Shown piece after piece: positions 28,736 through 34,874 of a stretch of 37,833 bases of DNA. Within the stretch, counting starts at the first letter, position 1; every line of letters starts with the position of its first letter. The stretch covers positions 1 to 37,833 of the IMG/VR virus record IMGVR_UViG_3300028597_000044; one strand, 5' to 3'. Under the pieces are notes generated by a model that was given only the letters and a program-made list of their open reading frames with translations, ran no database searches and had not been told where the DNA came from. Made by a program: the position numbers and the translations under genes. Source of the DNA: a virus.

Positions 28736-29698
28736 ATGAACGCTCAGCAAAAAGCAGTGATCGACAAAGCCGCAAAAGAAGGCAAGCTTCCATCGGAGAT
28801 TACTGGTGAATTTCTTCTGCATGACTTGGTGCAGGCCTGCATCGGCCAGCTCAGCAAGCACGAAGTAGGCTTCCGCAAGCTGACCGAAAAGCAGCAGGAC
28901 GCAGCTATCGCCGAGCTGACCGACAACCTCAAGGAAAGCGCATTGCTGGCCGCCCGCATCATCGCCAGCGCCGGCACGCCGACCGTAAGCGGAACATTGA
29001 AGAAAATCGCCATCGATGCCAAGTCAGTCCTGACCGTCAGCGTCGACGGCGGAGAGAAATACTTCAACGAGCTGATCAGCAAGACCCAGGACAAGTCTGA
29101 TGTCCTGATCGTTCTGTACGAACGCGATTATTTCGATGCCCTGGACAACATCCAGTCCGAGAAGGACCAGAAATCTTTGCCGCTGGACGGTGACAAGCCA
29201 GCCAAGAAAGCCCCAGCCAAGGGCAAGACCAAGGCAGCTGCCGATGTCGCCGCGTCCATCGTCCTGGAGCCGGCCATGATGGAAAAGGCCAGCAAGTTCA
29301 TCGCGGACGTGCGCACCCCGACCATCGCCGGCATCCAGAACGTCCTGGGCATCGGCTTCCAGAAGGCCGAAGCTGTTTTGGCCGAGCTGGCGCGCAAGGG
29401 CGAGATCGTTGCCGAGGAAGATGGCAGCTACAGCATGCCGAAGGCTGTAAAGACCAGCGAAGACCCTGTAGATGGGCAGGATGGCCCAGCGATTCATGAA
29501 GAGCTGACCGAAGACCTCTATCAGGCGATCAAGGCCGGTGTGATCGAAAAGCAAAGCGTGGCCAAGATCGCGATCACGATCAAGCATGGCGTGACCGATG
29601 AAGTCGCTGACGACGCAATCGACCGCCTGGAAATGGAAGGTGTCATTTCGGCGGAAGACGAGATGGGCGGGCGCGAAGTTCTGGAGCAAGCCGCTTGA
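28736..29698 (+). CDS. Protein with two FtsK-gamma-like winged-helix domains, 320 aa
   Basis: The first 150 residues are a helical/beta domain of unknown type (FLLHDLVQACIGQLSKHEVGF), then a Lys/Ala-rich linker (PAKKAPAKGKTKAAAD). Residues about 180-228 (MMEKASKFIADVRTPTIAG, then GIGFQKAEAVLAELARKGEIV) follow the FtsK-gamma domain closely, and residues about 256-316 (EDLYQAIKAGVIEKQ, then AIDRLEMEGVISAEDEMGGREVL) look like a second copy. FtsK-gamma binds polar KOPS-type sites on chromosomes. No ATPase motor is present. Lying between RecT and an SbcC-like ATPase, it may guide recombination or replication to DNA sites. The domain assignment is by pattern. Confidence 0.75.
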   Translation: MNAQQKAVIDKAAKEGKLPSEITGEFLLHDLVQACIGQLSKHEVGFRKLTEKQQDAAIAELTDNLKESALLAARIIASAGTPTVSGTLKKIAIDAKSVLTVSVDGGEKYFNELISKTQDKSDVLIVLYERDYFDALDNIQSEKDQKSLPLDGDKPAKKAPAKGKTKAAADVAASIVLEPAMMEKASKFIADVRTPTIAGIQNVLGIGFQKAEAVLAELARKGEIVAEEDGSYSMPKAVKTSEDPVDGQDGPAIHEELTEDLYQAIKAGVIEKQSVAKIAITIKHGVTDEVADDAIDRLEMEGVISAEDEMGGREVLEQAA

Positions 29699-29723
29699 CT
29701 GTACAGTGACATCTGACTAGTAT
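29695..29723 (+). promoter_or_regulatory. Putative rightward promoter before the SbcC-like gene
   Basis: TTGACT (29695-29700) and TAGTAT (29718-29723) have a 17-base spacer. The predicted start lies at the foot of the hairpin at 29727-29752. The -10 match is moderate (4 of 6). Confidence 0.45.
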
Positions 29724-29726
29724 CAC

Positions 29727-29752
29727 AACGGCGCCACACAAGGCGCCGTTTT
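29727..29752 (+). terminator. Intrinsic terminator-like hairpin
   Basis: AACGGCGCC pairs with GGCGCCGTT (9 bp, loop ACACAA), followed by TTTT in all. It lies between the FtsK-gamma-like gene and the SbcC-like gene and should reduce read-through, or cap the 5' end of a transcript from the promoter just before it. Confidence 0.8.
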
Positions 29753-29759
29753 CACAACC

Positions 29760-29771
29760 GGAGAAAGACCA
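29760..29771 (+). repeat. Shared translation leader, copy 4
   Basis: GGAGAAAGACCA abuts the ATG of the SbcC-like gene on the + strand; the same string precedes three genes on the other strand (17738, 18817, 19039). Confidence 0.8.
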
Positions 29772-31514
29772 ATGAAGCTTCAATCCATCGCGATTTCTGA
29801 AGTGCTCGGCCTGTCCAGGGCCGATATCAATTTCGGGGGCGTCACCCTCGTGGCTGGCGATAACGCTGTAGGAAAGTCCACTCTTTCTGACTGCATCAGC
29901 ATGGCGCTGCTTGGTACGCCATCGCGCGTATCGGCAAAGAAGGATCTGGCGCAGCTCCTGCGCGACGATGCCGCAAAGGGCCGGATCACCATCAGCTACG
30001 AAGACGGTGGAGGCACGGCAGAGTTTCGCCTCCCAAAGGGCGAGCATCATGCCAACGAGTTACCCGGGATGCAGTTCCTCCCATTCGTCCTTCGTCCTTC
30101 GAAGTTCGCCGAGCTGGATGCCGATCAGCGCCGAACGCTACTTTTCCAGCTGACCAACTGCAAGACCTCCAGCAAGATCATCATCCAGAAACTGGTTGAG
30201 CGGGGCATCGACGAGTCGCTGGCGACAGACTTCGCGATCAACTGGAAGACTGGATTCCCGGCGGCGGCAAAAGAGGCTTATGCGCGCGGCACAACTGCCA
30301 AGGGTGCATGGGGGCAGATCACTGGGCAGAAGTGGGGATCGATTGTTGCTGAAGACTGGAAAGCACCAATTCCAGAGGGAAAGTGCCCAACAGAAGCCGA
30401 ATTACAGGCTCTCATGGCTGAGCATGAGAAGGTCGCTGCAGAAGTCGAGAAGGGACAGAGGTACGTCGGGGGCTTGGAGGCAAAACGCGAGGCATCTGCC
30501 AGCTACGTGCATCGTAAGCAGGCCGTGGAAGATCTTGCGGGTCAGATCACCCGGCGCAAGGCCAAGCAAGCCGCGACAGAGAAAGACCTGAAGGCGCGCG
30601 AGGCTGAGTTGCCGGCGCTGACCTTGGAGCTTTCAACCCTGCAAGCCGGATCTGTTCCGGTTACCTGCCCATGCTGTGGCGAGCAGCTGCGAATCAATGG
30701 CGGCGCGCTGGAGAAGTTCCAGGGCATGAAGGCCGACACCAAGCTGGTGACCGACTTGGCATTGCGCGTGCGCAACATGAAGGACGCCATCGAGCTGCTG
30801 AAGCGCACACTATCCAACGATATCGCGTCGGTCGCCGAGGCCGTTTCTGCGGGCAAGCAGCTTGAATCGATTTTGGCTGAGCAGGTTGAGGTGATCGACG
30901 AAGTAAAAATCCAACAGGGCAAAGATGCGCTCGCAGGGCAGAAGGCCAAGGCCGATACGCTGCGCTCCCAGTTCAATGACAAGCAACAGGCCCGCATCGA
31001 TTTCTCTAAAGTCGCCGAGAAGACCGAGCAGGCTGCCAAGGCTCACATCGAGGTGAAGACTTGGCTTGCCGTTGGTGATGCGCTGTCGCCAGACGGGATT
31101 CCTGCCGATCTTCTCTCTGACGCGATCGCCCCCTTCAACCAGTCGCTGGCAGCTCACGCCAGCCTGTGTGGGTGGAAATCTCCAGAAGTCCAGGCAGACA
31201 TGGCCATCACCTACGGCGGTCGCCTGTATGGGCTTTGCAGCGCCTCCGAGAAGTGGCGCGCCGATGCGCTGTTTGCGCTGGCGATTGCGCAGATCAGCCA
31301 GCTCAAAATGGTGGTGCTGGATGGCTTCGACATTCTGCACGCGGCCGCTCGCCAGGAACTGCTGGGCATGTGCTGCCAGCTTGAGCAGATGAAGTCGATG
31401 GAAACCATCATCCTTTGCGGAACGATGAAAGAGCTGCCGCCGGCTTCGGCGCTGGCCAAACGAGGCGTAACAGGCGTATGGATTGCCAAAGGCATTGCGG
31501 AGAACCAAGCATGA
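29772..31514 (+). CDS. SbcC/Rad50-like ATPase, 580 aa
   Basis: An AAA/SMC-type head is formed by the two ends: Walker A GDNAVGKST (about 29-37) and, at the C-terminus, a signature-like LCSASEKWRADAL (about 488-500) and Walker B MVVLDGFD (about 513-520). Between them are two coiled coils with a zinc-hook CPCC at 299-302. Unlike cellular Rad50/SbcC the Walker B Asp is followed by Gly instead of the catalytic Glu. No partner nuclease (SbcD) gene is seen nearby. It probably works in phage recombination or end processing with RecT and the exonuclease. At 580 residues the coiled coil is short. Confidence 0.88.
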   Translation: MKLQSIAISEVLGLSRADINFGGVTLVAGDNAVGKSTLSDCISMALLGTPSRVSAKKDLAQLLRDDAAKGRITISYEDGGGTAEFRLPKGEHHANELPGMQFLPFVLRPSKFAELDADQRRTLLFQLTNCKTSSKIIIQKLVERGIDESLATDFAINWKTGFPAAAKEAYARGTTAKGAWGQITGQKWGSIVAEDWKAPIPEGKCPTEAELQALMAEHEKVAAEVEKGQRYVGGLEAKREASASYVHRKQAVEDLAGQITRRKAKQAATEKDLKAREAELPALTLELSTLQAGSVPVTCPCCGEQLRINGGALEKFQGMKADTKLVTDLALRVRNMKDAIELLKRTLSNDIASVAEAVSAGKQLESILAEQVEVIDEVKIQQGKDALAGQKAKADTLRSQFNDKQQARIDFSKVAEKTEQAAKAHIEVKTWLAVGDALSPDGIPADLLSDAIAPFNQSLAAHASLCGWKSPEVQADMAITYGGRLYGLCSASEKWRADALFALAIAQISQLKMVVLDGFDILHAAARQELLGMCCQLEQMKSMETIILCGTMKELPPASALAKRGVTGVWIAKGIAENQA

Positions 31515-31693
31515 GCACCAAACCGAAAACAATCACCACCACTTTGCGGATCCCTGAAGACATGCACGGGCGCGCTGCCAGTGCATCCGATGAACTCCAC
31601 ATCCCGCTCAACTCTTTCGTGCTGCAGGCCATCAGCGAAAAGCTGAAGCGCGGCGAATGGCTGGAACTTCGGGAGACAGACGATGGCAAATGA
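31511..31693 (+). CDS. Arc/CopG-like ribbon-helix-helix protein, 60 aa
   Basis: The start at 31511 overlaps the ATPase stop. The N-terminal strand TITTTLRIPEDMHGRAASASDELHI followed by helix SFVLQAISEKLKR is the pattern of Arc-type ribbon-helix-helix DNA-binding dimers. Arc in P22 represses early antirepressor genes; this one is in an early operon and probably regulates transcription of phage or host genes. The operator is not identified. Confidence 0.82.
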   Translation: MSTKPKTITTTLRIPEDMHGRAASASDELHIPLNSFVLQAISEKLKRGEWLELRETDDGK

Positions 31694-31913
31694 TCGCTAC
31701 CAGTTCATGCAGGGCAAACGCTATGCCTGCGAGATGATCGAGACGCTGCGCAATCTTGCCAACGATCCAAAGTTCGCGCTTCCGGTCGTTGATCGCCTTG
31801 AGCAGTCTTGTGCCAACAAGCCGCCGAGCTTTACCGCTGGCGTTCTGCTGATCACCCGAAACGTGCGCCGATTCTTCGGCGGCATGAAGACCAATTTCAA
31901 AGGAGGTGTTTGA
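31683..31913 (+). CDS. Small protein, 76 aa, function unknown
   Basis: The ATG at 31683 overlaps the preceding gene by 11 bases; the product is basic and helical (MIETLRNLANDPKFALPVVDRLE, then LLITRNVRRFFGGMKTNF). No family is recognised. It ends one base into the next start, so all three genes are coupled. Confidence 0.7.
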   Translation: MANDRYQFMQGKRYACEMIETLRNLANDPKFALPVVDRLEQSCANKPPSFTAGVLLITRNVRRFFGGMKTNFKGGV

Positions 31914-32518
31914 TGGATATCGATTGGAGTAAGGCGCCGGAAGGATTTCCATTGTGGCTTGAGGGAACAACCGAAGAGCATCGCAAGCACAGTGGCTGGT
32001 ACCGCCGAGTCGACGGAGTTTTTGAAGGCGCATTCGGCGGCCAGTGGCACGGTTTTCGTGAAGGCCAGTTTTTTACTGTGCATCGTAAGCCGGACGATCA
32101 TTGCGAACACAGCCACGGCAATGATCAAGGCTGCCCAGAGTGCGGCGAGGAATTCGCGCCAGCATGGACTGGCGAAGGCCGGCCGCCGGTTGGGACGGTG
32201 TGTGAGGCCAAGATGCCGCCAGGCTTGTCACGTGAAGTAGCTTTGGGTTGGGAATGGCGCAAGGTTGAAGTTGTAAAAAGCGGAATGGATGGCGCCGAGA
32301 ACGAATGCCTTGTTTTTGACCTTGAGACGACACGGCCTGCTTGGGTGGATGAGTTCCGCCCCATCCGCACGCCCGAGCAGATCGCGGCGGAAGAGCGTGA
32401 AACCGTAGTTGCTCAAATGCTCAGCGAAATCAATTATGCGTCTTTTGAGGCATCACATTATCTGGTAATGGCTGAACGACTCTACGACGCCGGCTACCGC
32501 AAGCAGCCAGACAAATGA
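31913..32518 (+). CDS. Accessory protein, 201 aa, with a Cys/His cluster
   Basis: The ATG at 31913 has a perfect AGGAGG. The product starts DWSKAPEGFPLWLEGTTEEHRKHSGWYRRVDG, a pattern seen in phage accessory proteins. A cluster with HCEHSHGNDQGCPECGEEF (about 63-81) could bind zinc, and the C-terminal half carries ERETVVAQMLSEIN. The function is unknown. The stop overlaps the next start. Confidence 0.78.
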   Translation: MDIDWSKAPEGFPLWLEGTTEEHRKHSGWYRRVDGVFEGAFGGQWHGFREGQFFTVHRKPDDHCEHSHGNDQGCPECGEEFAPAWTGEGRPPVGTVCEAKMPPGLSREVALGWEWRKVEVVKSGMDGAENECLVFDLETTRPAWVDEFRPIRTPEQIAAEERETVVAQMLSEINYASFEASHYLVMAERLYDAGYRKQPDK

Positions 32519-32703
32519 CCGCCGGCAAAATGAACTACGCGCTGGAACTGCCGAACCGGTGCGAGTATTGCGGGAATGACCGGTCACACTGCAAGAGCAG
32601 GGCCTGTTCAAATAAGCGGCAGAAAGCATGGGCGGAGGTGAAGAAGAATGAAAAGAGCGCGGCGTTACGACTTCAAGAACCTGATGGACCGATTGACCTC
32701 TGA
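32515..32703 (+). CDS. Small zinc-finger-like protein, 62 aa
   Basis: The start overlaps the previous stop (ATGA). The sequence contains C-x2-C in CEYCGNDR followed by HCKSRAC, so a Cys/His zinc site is likely, and a basic-helical C-terminal part (KRQKAWAEVKKNEKSAALR). It is typical of small phage zinc-binding proteins. The following gene starts within its 3' end in another frame. Confidence 0.72.
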   Translation: MTAGKMNYALELPNRCEYCGNDRSHCKSRACSNKRQKAWAEVKKNEKSAALRLQEPDGPIDL

Positions 32704-32767
32704 TGCTTGGTTCGTGATCAAGGAGAAGGACAAAGAGGTCTATTTTTTTGCACAGATGGTGATATGA
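32648..32767 (+). CDS. 39-aa basic protein
   Basis: The ATG at 32648 has GGAGG nine bases upstream and opens 40 codons (MKRARRYDFKNLMDRLTSD, then EKDKEVYFFAQMVI). It overlaps the 62-aa gene in a different frame and its stop overlaps the next start by four bases. A good ribosome-binding site and coupling support it; the function is not known. Confidence 0.6.
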   Translation: MKRARRYDFKNLMDRLTSDAWFVIKEKDKEVYFFAQMVI

Positions 32768-32955
32768 AAATCCTTTGCAGGCTAGGCCTGCATAAACCGT
32801 CACATACGATTAATGTCTATATAACTCAAAGGGGTTGGTTCACATCAATATGCCTTGGTGACGAAGAGCACCAATATGTTGTTTGTGGCAGATGCGGCGG
32901 GAAGATAAAAAAATGCAATGATCATTTGCCTCTTGTGGAAATTGGATTGGAGTAA
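32764..32955 (+). CDS. Small Cys-rich phage protein (DUF1660-like), 63 aa
   Basis: The opening MKILCRLGLHKPSHT and the C-terminal CGRCGGKIKKC are those of small phage/prophage proteins of the DUF1660 type, whose function is unknown; the CxxC pair suggests metal binding. The codons are less GC-rich than in the neighbouring genes, so recent acquisition is possible. It is the last gene of the rightward operon and ends just before the bidirectional terminator. Confidence 0.75.
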   Translation: MKILCRLGLHKPSHTINVYITQRGWFTSICLGDEEHQYVVCGRCGGKIKKCNDHLPLVEIGLE

Positions 32956-32956
32956 C

Positions 32957-32982
32957 AAAAAGGCCGGCGCAATGCCGGCCTT
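32957..32982 (-). terminator. Terminator between convergent operons
   Basis: AAGGCCGGC and GCCGGCCTT form a 9-bp stem around a 5-base loop. Read leftward, five T residues follow, so it ends the late operon after the 176-aa gene. Read rightward the T tract is weak, but the stem should also stop the early operon. Confidence 0.9.
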
Positions 32983-32985
32983 CCT

Positions 32986-33516
32986 TCATCTGCCGATTAC
33001 CAAAACCTCCACGATATCTCCGGACGCAGCCGGCTCAAACGGCCCGCTTGTGAGCAGCAGCGTTCCACGGCTTCGCTTGCCTGTGAGCGTCACCTGTGTG
33101 GCCGTGACAGATCCTACAACCGCAACGAACTCCTGATCAGATGCATACCGCGACACCGGCACGATGACCGGCGCAACGGTCTTGCCATGGGCAATTGTGA
33201 CTGTGCCGCCGGCGCCGAGCGTTGCCGTGAGCCGAGTTGCCGATACGCCAGCGGTTGCCAGGGCAGAGGTGAGTGCCGAGGTAGTCACGTAGGATGCCAG
33301 CGCCACCGAGAGATCCGCTGCAGTGATGCCGGCCGGCGGGATAACGGGCTTGTTTGACAGGCTCGCGTAGTCGCCGGTTGTGGCCACAGCAGCCAACGTC
33401 GAGGACTTCGCCCGGGTGTTGATATCGGCCTGCATGGTGTTGATGGCTGTCTCTGCCTCAGCTCTTGGCATGAACACGGAAAGATCCGCGCCTACGTCAG
33501 TTACCGGGCCGATCAT
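32986..33516 (-). CDS. Tail protein with fibre-type motif, 176 aa
   Basis: The segment YASLSNKPVIPPAG is a common motif of phage tail-fibre and tail-tip proteins; the rest is Ala/Thr/Val-rich beta sequence (ATRLTATLGAGGTVTIAHGKTVAPVIVP). The start at 33516 overlaps the previous stop by four bases. It is the last gene of the late operon and probably a small virion or fibre-associated protein acting with the 97-aa protein. An in-frame extension to 33690 is rejected because it would overlap the previous gene with Arg/His-rich sequence. Confidence 0.78.
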   Translation of the reverse strand: MIGPVTDVGADLSVFMPRAEAETAINTMQADINTRAKSSTLAAVATTGDYASLSNKPVIPPAGITAADLSVALASYVTTSALTSALATAGVSATRLTATLGAGGTVTIAHGKTVAPVIVPVSRYASDQEFVAVVGSVTATQVTLTGKRSRGTLLLTSGPFEPAASGDIVEVLVIGR

Positions 33517-33806
33517 GGCAGATACTCCTGCACGCAGAGACGTCCGTTGGCGACGTAGCCCGACTCGTAATACAGAACCCAGCACCCGGCGATGCCGGCA
33601 GTGGACTTGGAAGTGTCGCCGTTGTTGGTGAGTTCGAAGCCGTGCCGACTGTCGCCGCCGATGATTGGCGGTGGCGATGCCCCCTCCCATACCAGCGCCT
33701 TGATCGGGCTTTTGTTTTGAATCAGCAGGCGGGTGCCGGGGGTGATGCCGGTGGCCAGGTAAACGTCAGTCCACACCCCAATGGGCGGCGAGATGTCAGG
33801 AATCAT
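33513..33806 (-). CDS. Small tail-associated protein, 97 aa
   Basis: The product is beta-rich with Gly/Pro turns (SPPIGVWTDVYLATGITPGTRLLIQNKSP, then GGDSRHGFELTNNGDTSKS). Similar short proteins occur beside tail-fibre genes of podoviruses. Start 33806 has GGAG eight bases upstream. It follows the lysis cassette and is coupled to the 176-aa tail protein, so a virion role is likely. Confidence 0.75.
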   Translation of the reverse strand: MIPDISPPIGVWTDVYLATGITPGTRLLIQNKSPIKALVWEGASPPPIIGGDSRHGFELTNNGDTSKSTAGIAGCWVLYYESGYVANGRLCVQEYLP

Positions 33807-33828
33807 TTATCGAACTCCAGATACAACG

Positions 33829-33851
33829 AAGGCCGCCCCCTTGGCTGCCTT
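33829..33851. other. Imperfect hairpin between Rz1 and the small tail genes
   Basis: AAGGCCGCC and GGCTGCCTT form a 9-position stem with one mismatch around CCCTT. A short T run follows only in the rightward direction. It may be a weak terminator or a processing site between lysis and tail genes. Confidence 0.35.
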
Positions 33852-33859
33852 TTCGGTTG

Positions 33860-34063
33860 TTATTTGTTGACGCATTTAAGGTCGTAGAGTTCGTTGTGGG
33901 CGGCAATTTCTTCCTTGGTCTGCCGGTTCATGGCCTTGCGGTCTGCCGCGGTCGTGGTGATCGGCTTCACCCATGAGCAAGCGGTGTCAATCGGAACGAT
34001 TGTATTTTGACAGCCGCTGATCAAGATCAGCATCAGAAACATCGGAAATTTTTGCATCGACAT
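33860..34063 (-). CDS. Rz1: Rz1-like outer-membrane spanin lipoprotein, 67 aa
   Basis: The product starts MSMQKFPMFLMLILISGCQ, a signal peptide ending in a lipobox with acylated Cys18, followed by a short polar region. This is the classic outer-membrane spanin subunit. It is in another frame, overlapping the 3' part of Rz, and its AGGAG ribosome-binding site lies within Rz. Spanins bridge inner and outer membrane and fuse them in the last step of lysis. ATG 34063 is preferred; a second ATG occurs six bases in. The typical Pro-rich segment of Rz1 is weak here. Confidence 0.88.
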   Translation of the reverse strand: MSMQKFPMFLMLILISGCQNTIVPIDTACSWVKPITTTAADRKAMNRQTKEEIAAHNELYDLKCVNK

Positions 34064-34241
34064 GTGCTCGCTCCTGCACGGCCTGGACCGTTGCTTTCGC
34101 CTGGGTGATTTGCTGCTGTGCCTGGGCTTGCTCGGCGCCCTCCGCCTTGCCCACGGACTTCCCGCGCGCGTGCCCGAGAAGCCCCCCCACGATCGCGCCG
34201 ACAAGGCCGACAACGGCAAGCAGGATAGTGCCGAGGCTCAC
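33987..34241 (-). CDS. Rz: Rz-like inner-membrane spanin, 84 aa
   Basis: I chose the GTG at 34241, which overlaps the lysozyme stop and follows GGGGAG. The product has a strong N-terminal transmembrane anchor (LGTILLAVVGLVGAIVGGLLG) and a periplasmic Gln/Ala-rich coiled coil (GAEQAQAQQQITQAKATVQAVQ). An ATG at 34307 inside lysozyme would add 22 charged residues before the anchor. It is shorter than lambda Rz (153) but has the expected overlap with Rz1, so the pair forms a two-component spanin. Confidence 0.85.
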   Translation of the reverse strand: MSLGTILLAVVGLVGAIVGGLLGHARGKSVGKAEGAEQAQAQQQITQAKATVQAVQERAHVDAKISDVSDADLDQRLSKYNRSD

Positions 34242-34657
34242 AGCCAGCTCCCCGTGCGCATGGCCTTCACCAGGCGCACGCCGCGGCCTTTTACTTGACC
34301 GAACCATTTCGAGTCCTGAAGCTCTGCCGCGGCATCGTCGAAGTCGCTGGAGTTCAGCGCCGATAAGAAGCGCTTGAAACCGGCCAGGCGCGAATAGCCA
34401 AGGTTGAACGAAAGGTTGACCACCACCTCTTGCCTTACATCGTTCAGGTGATCGAAGCCTGGGACCAGCGCCCGGGCATCGCTCTCGGCCTGCTTGATGT
34501 CGTTGGCATACATCAGGTCGATCTCGTCATCCGAGAATCCTCGATCTGTGAGGTTTCGACCGATACCGCCGGAGATCTTCCCGACGCTATCGGTGTAGAT
34601 CTTCTTGCTGCGCATTTCGTCCACTTCGAGCTGCCGCTTCAATCGCGCCTGGTTCAT
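34238..34657 (-). CDS. Phage lysozyme (T4-type, GH24-like), 139 aa
   Basis: The sequence aligns with T4 lysozyme: LEVDEMRSKKIYTDSVGKISGGIGRNLT corresponds to the active-site region, with catalytic Glu14 (T4 Glu11) and Asp23 (T4 Asp20). The third catalytic position is Ser29 instead of Thr26. The C-terminal FLSALNSSDFDDAAAELQDSKWFGQVKGRGVRLVKAMRTGSW matches the T4 helical domain. It has no signal sequence, so it needs the holin to cross the inner membrane. It overlaps the holin gene by four bases and Rz by four. Confidence 0.94.
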   Translation of the reverse strand: MNQARLKRQLEVDEMRSKKIYTDSVGKISGGIGRNLTDRGFSDDEIDLMYANDIKQAESDARALVPGFDHLNDVRQEVVVNLSFNLGYSRLAGFKRFLSALNSSDFDDAAAELQDSKWFGQVKGRGVRLVKAMRTGSWL

Positions 34658-34869
34658 GGCTTGTCTCCGGAAACCTTGTTCTGATGGATGTTGGTGGCAA
34701 TCACAATGGCGAACCCGAGCGCGCCGATGATCAGCTTGTACTGTGCCAGCGGGATAAGCTCCTGAAGGCTCGGGAGTGCGTCACGCAGGGCTGTCATCGC
34801 CGGCAGCGAAAGAGCGAGCCAGGTGCTGTACCGGCGCCACCAGCGGCGCCATTGTGGGATTGGTTTCAT
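34654..34869 (-). CDS. Holin, 71 aa
   Basis: The product begins MKPIPQWRRWWRRYSTWLALS, a basic-aromatic start seen in holins of Pseudomonas-type phages, followed by hydrophobic segments STWLALSLPAMTAL and KLIIGALGFAIVIATN separated by an acidic turn. The C-terminus is basic (HQNKVSGDKP). It immediately precedes lysozyme and spanins, so it is the inner-membrane pore that releases lysozyme. Start 34869 is just after the tailspike stop; an upstream codon at 34968 lies in the tailspike gene and is rejected. Confidence 0.88.
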   Translation of the reverse strand: MKPIPQWRRWWRRYSTWLALSLPAMTALRDALPSLQELIPLAQYKLIIGALGFAIVIATNIHQNKVSGDKP

Positions 34870-34874
34870 AATCG

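Noticed and set aside
34242-34307. ATG start for Rz inside lysozyme
   Set aside because: The GTG at 34241 has GGGGAG and gives a spanin with the membrane anchor at its very N-terminus.
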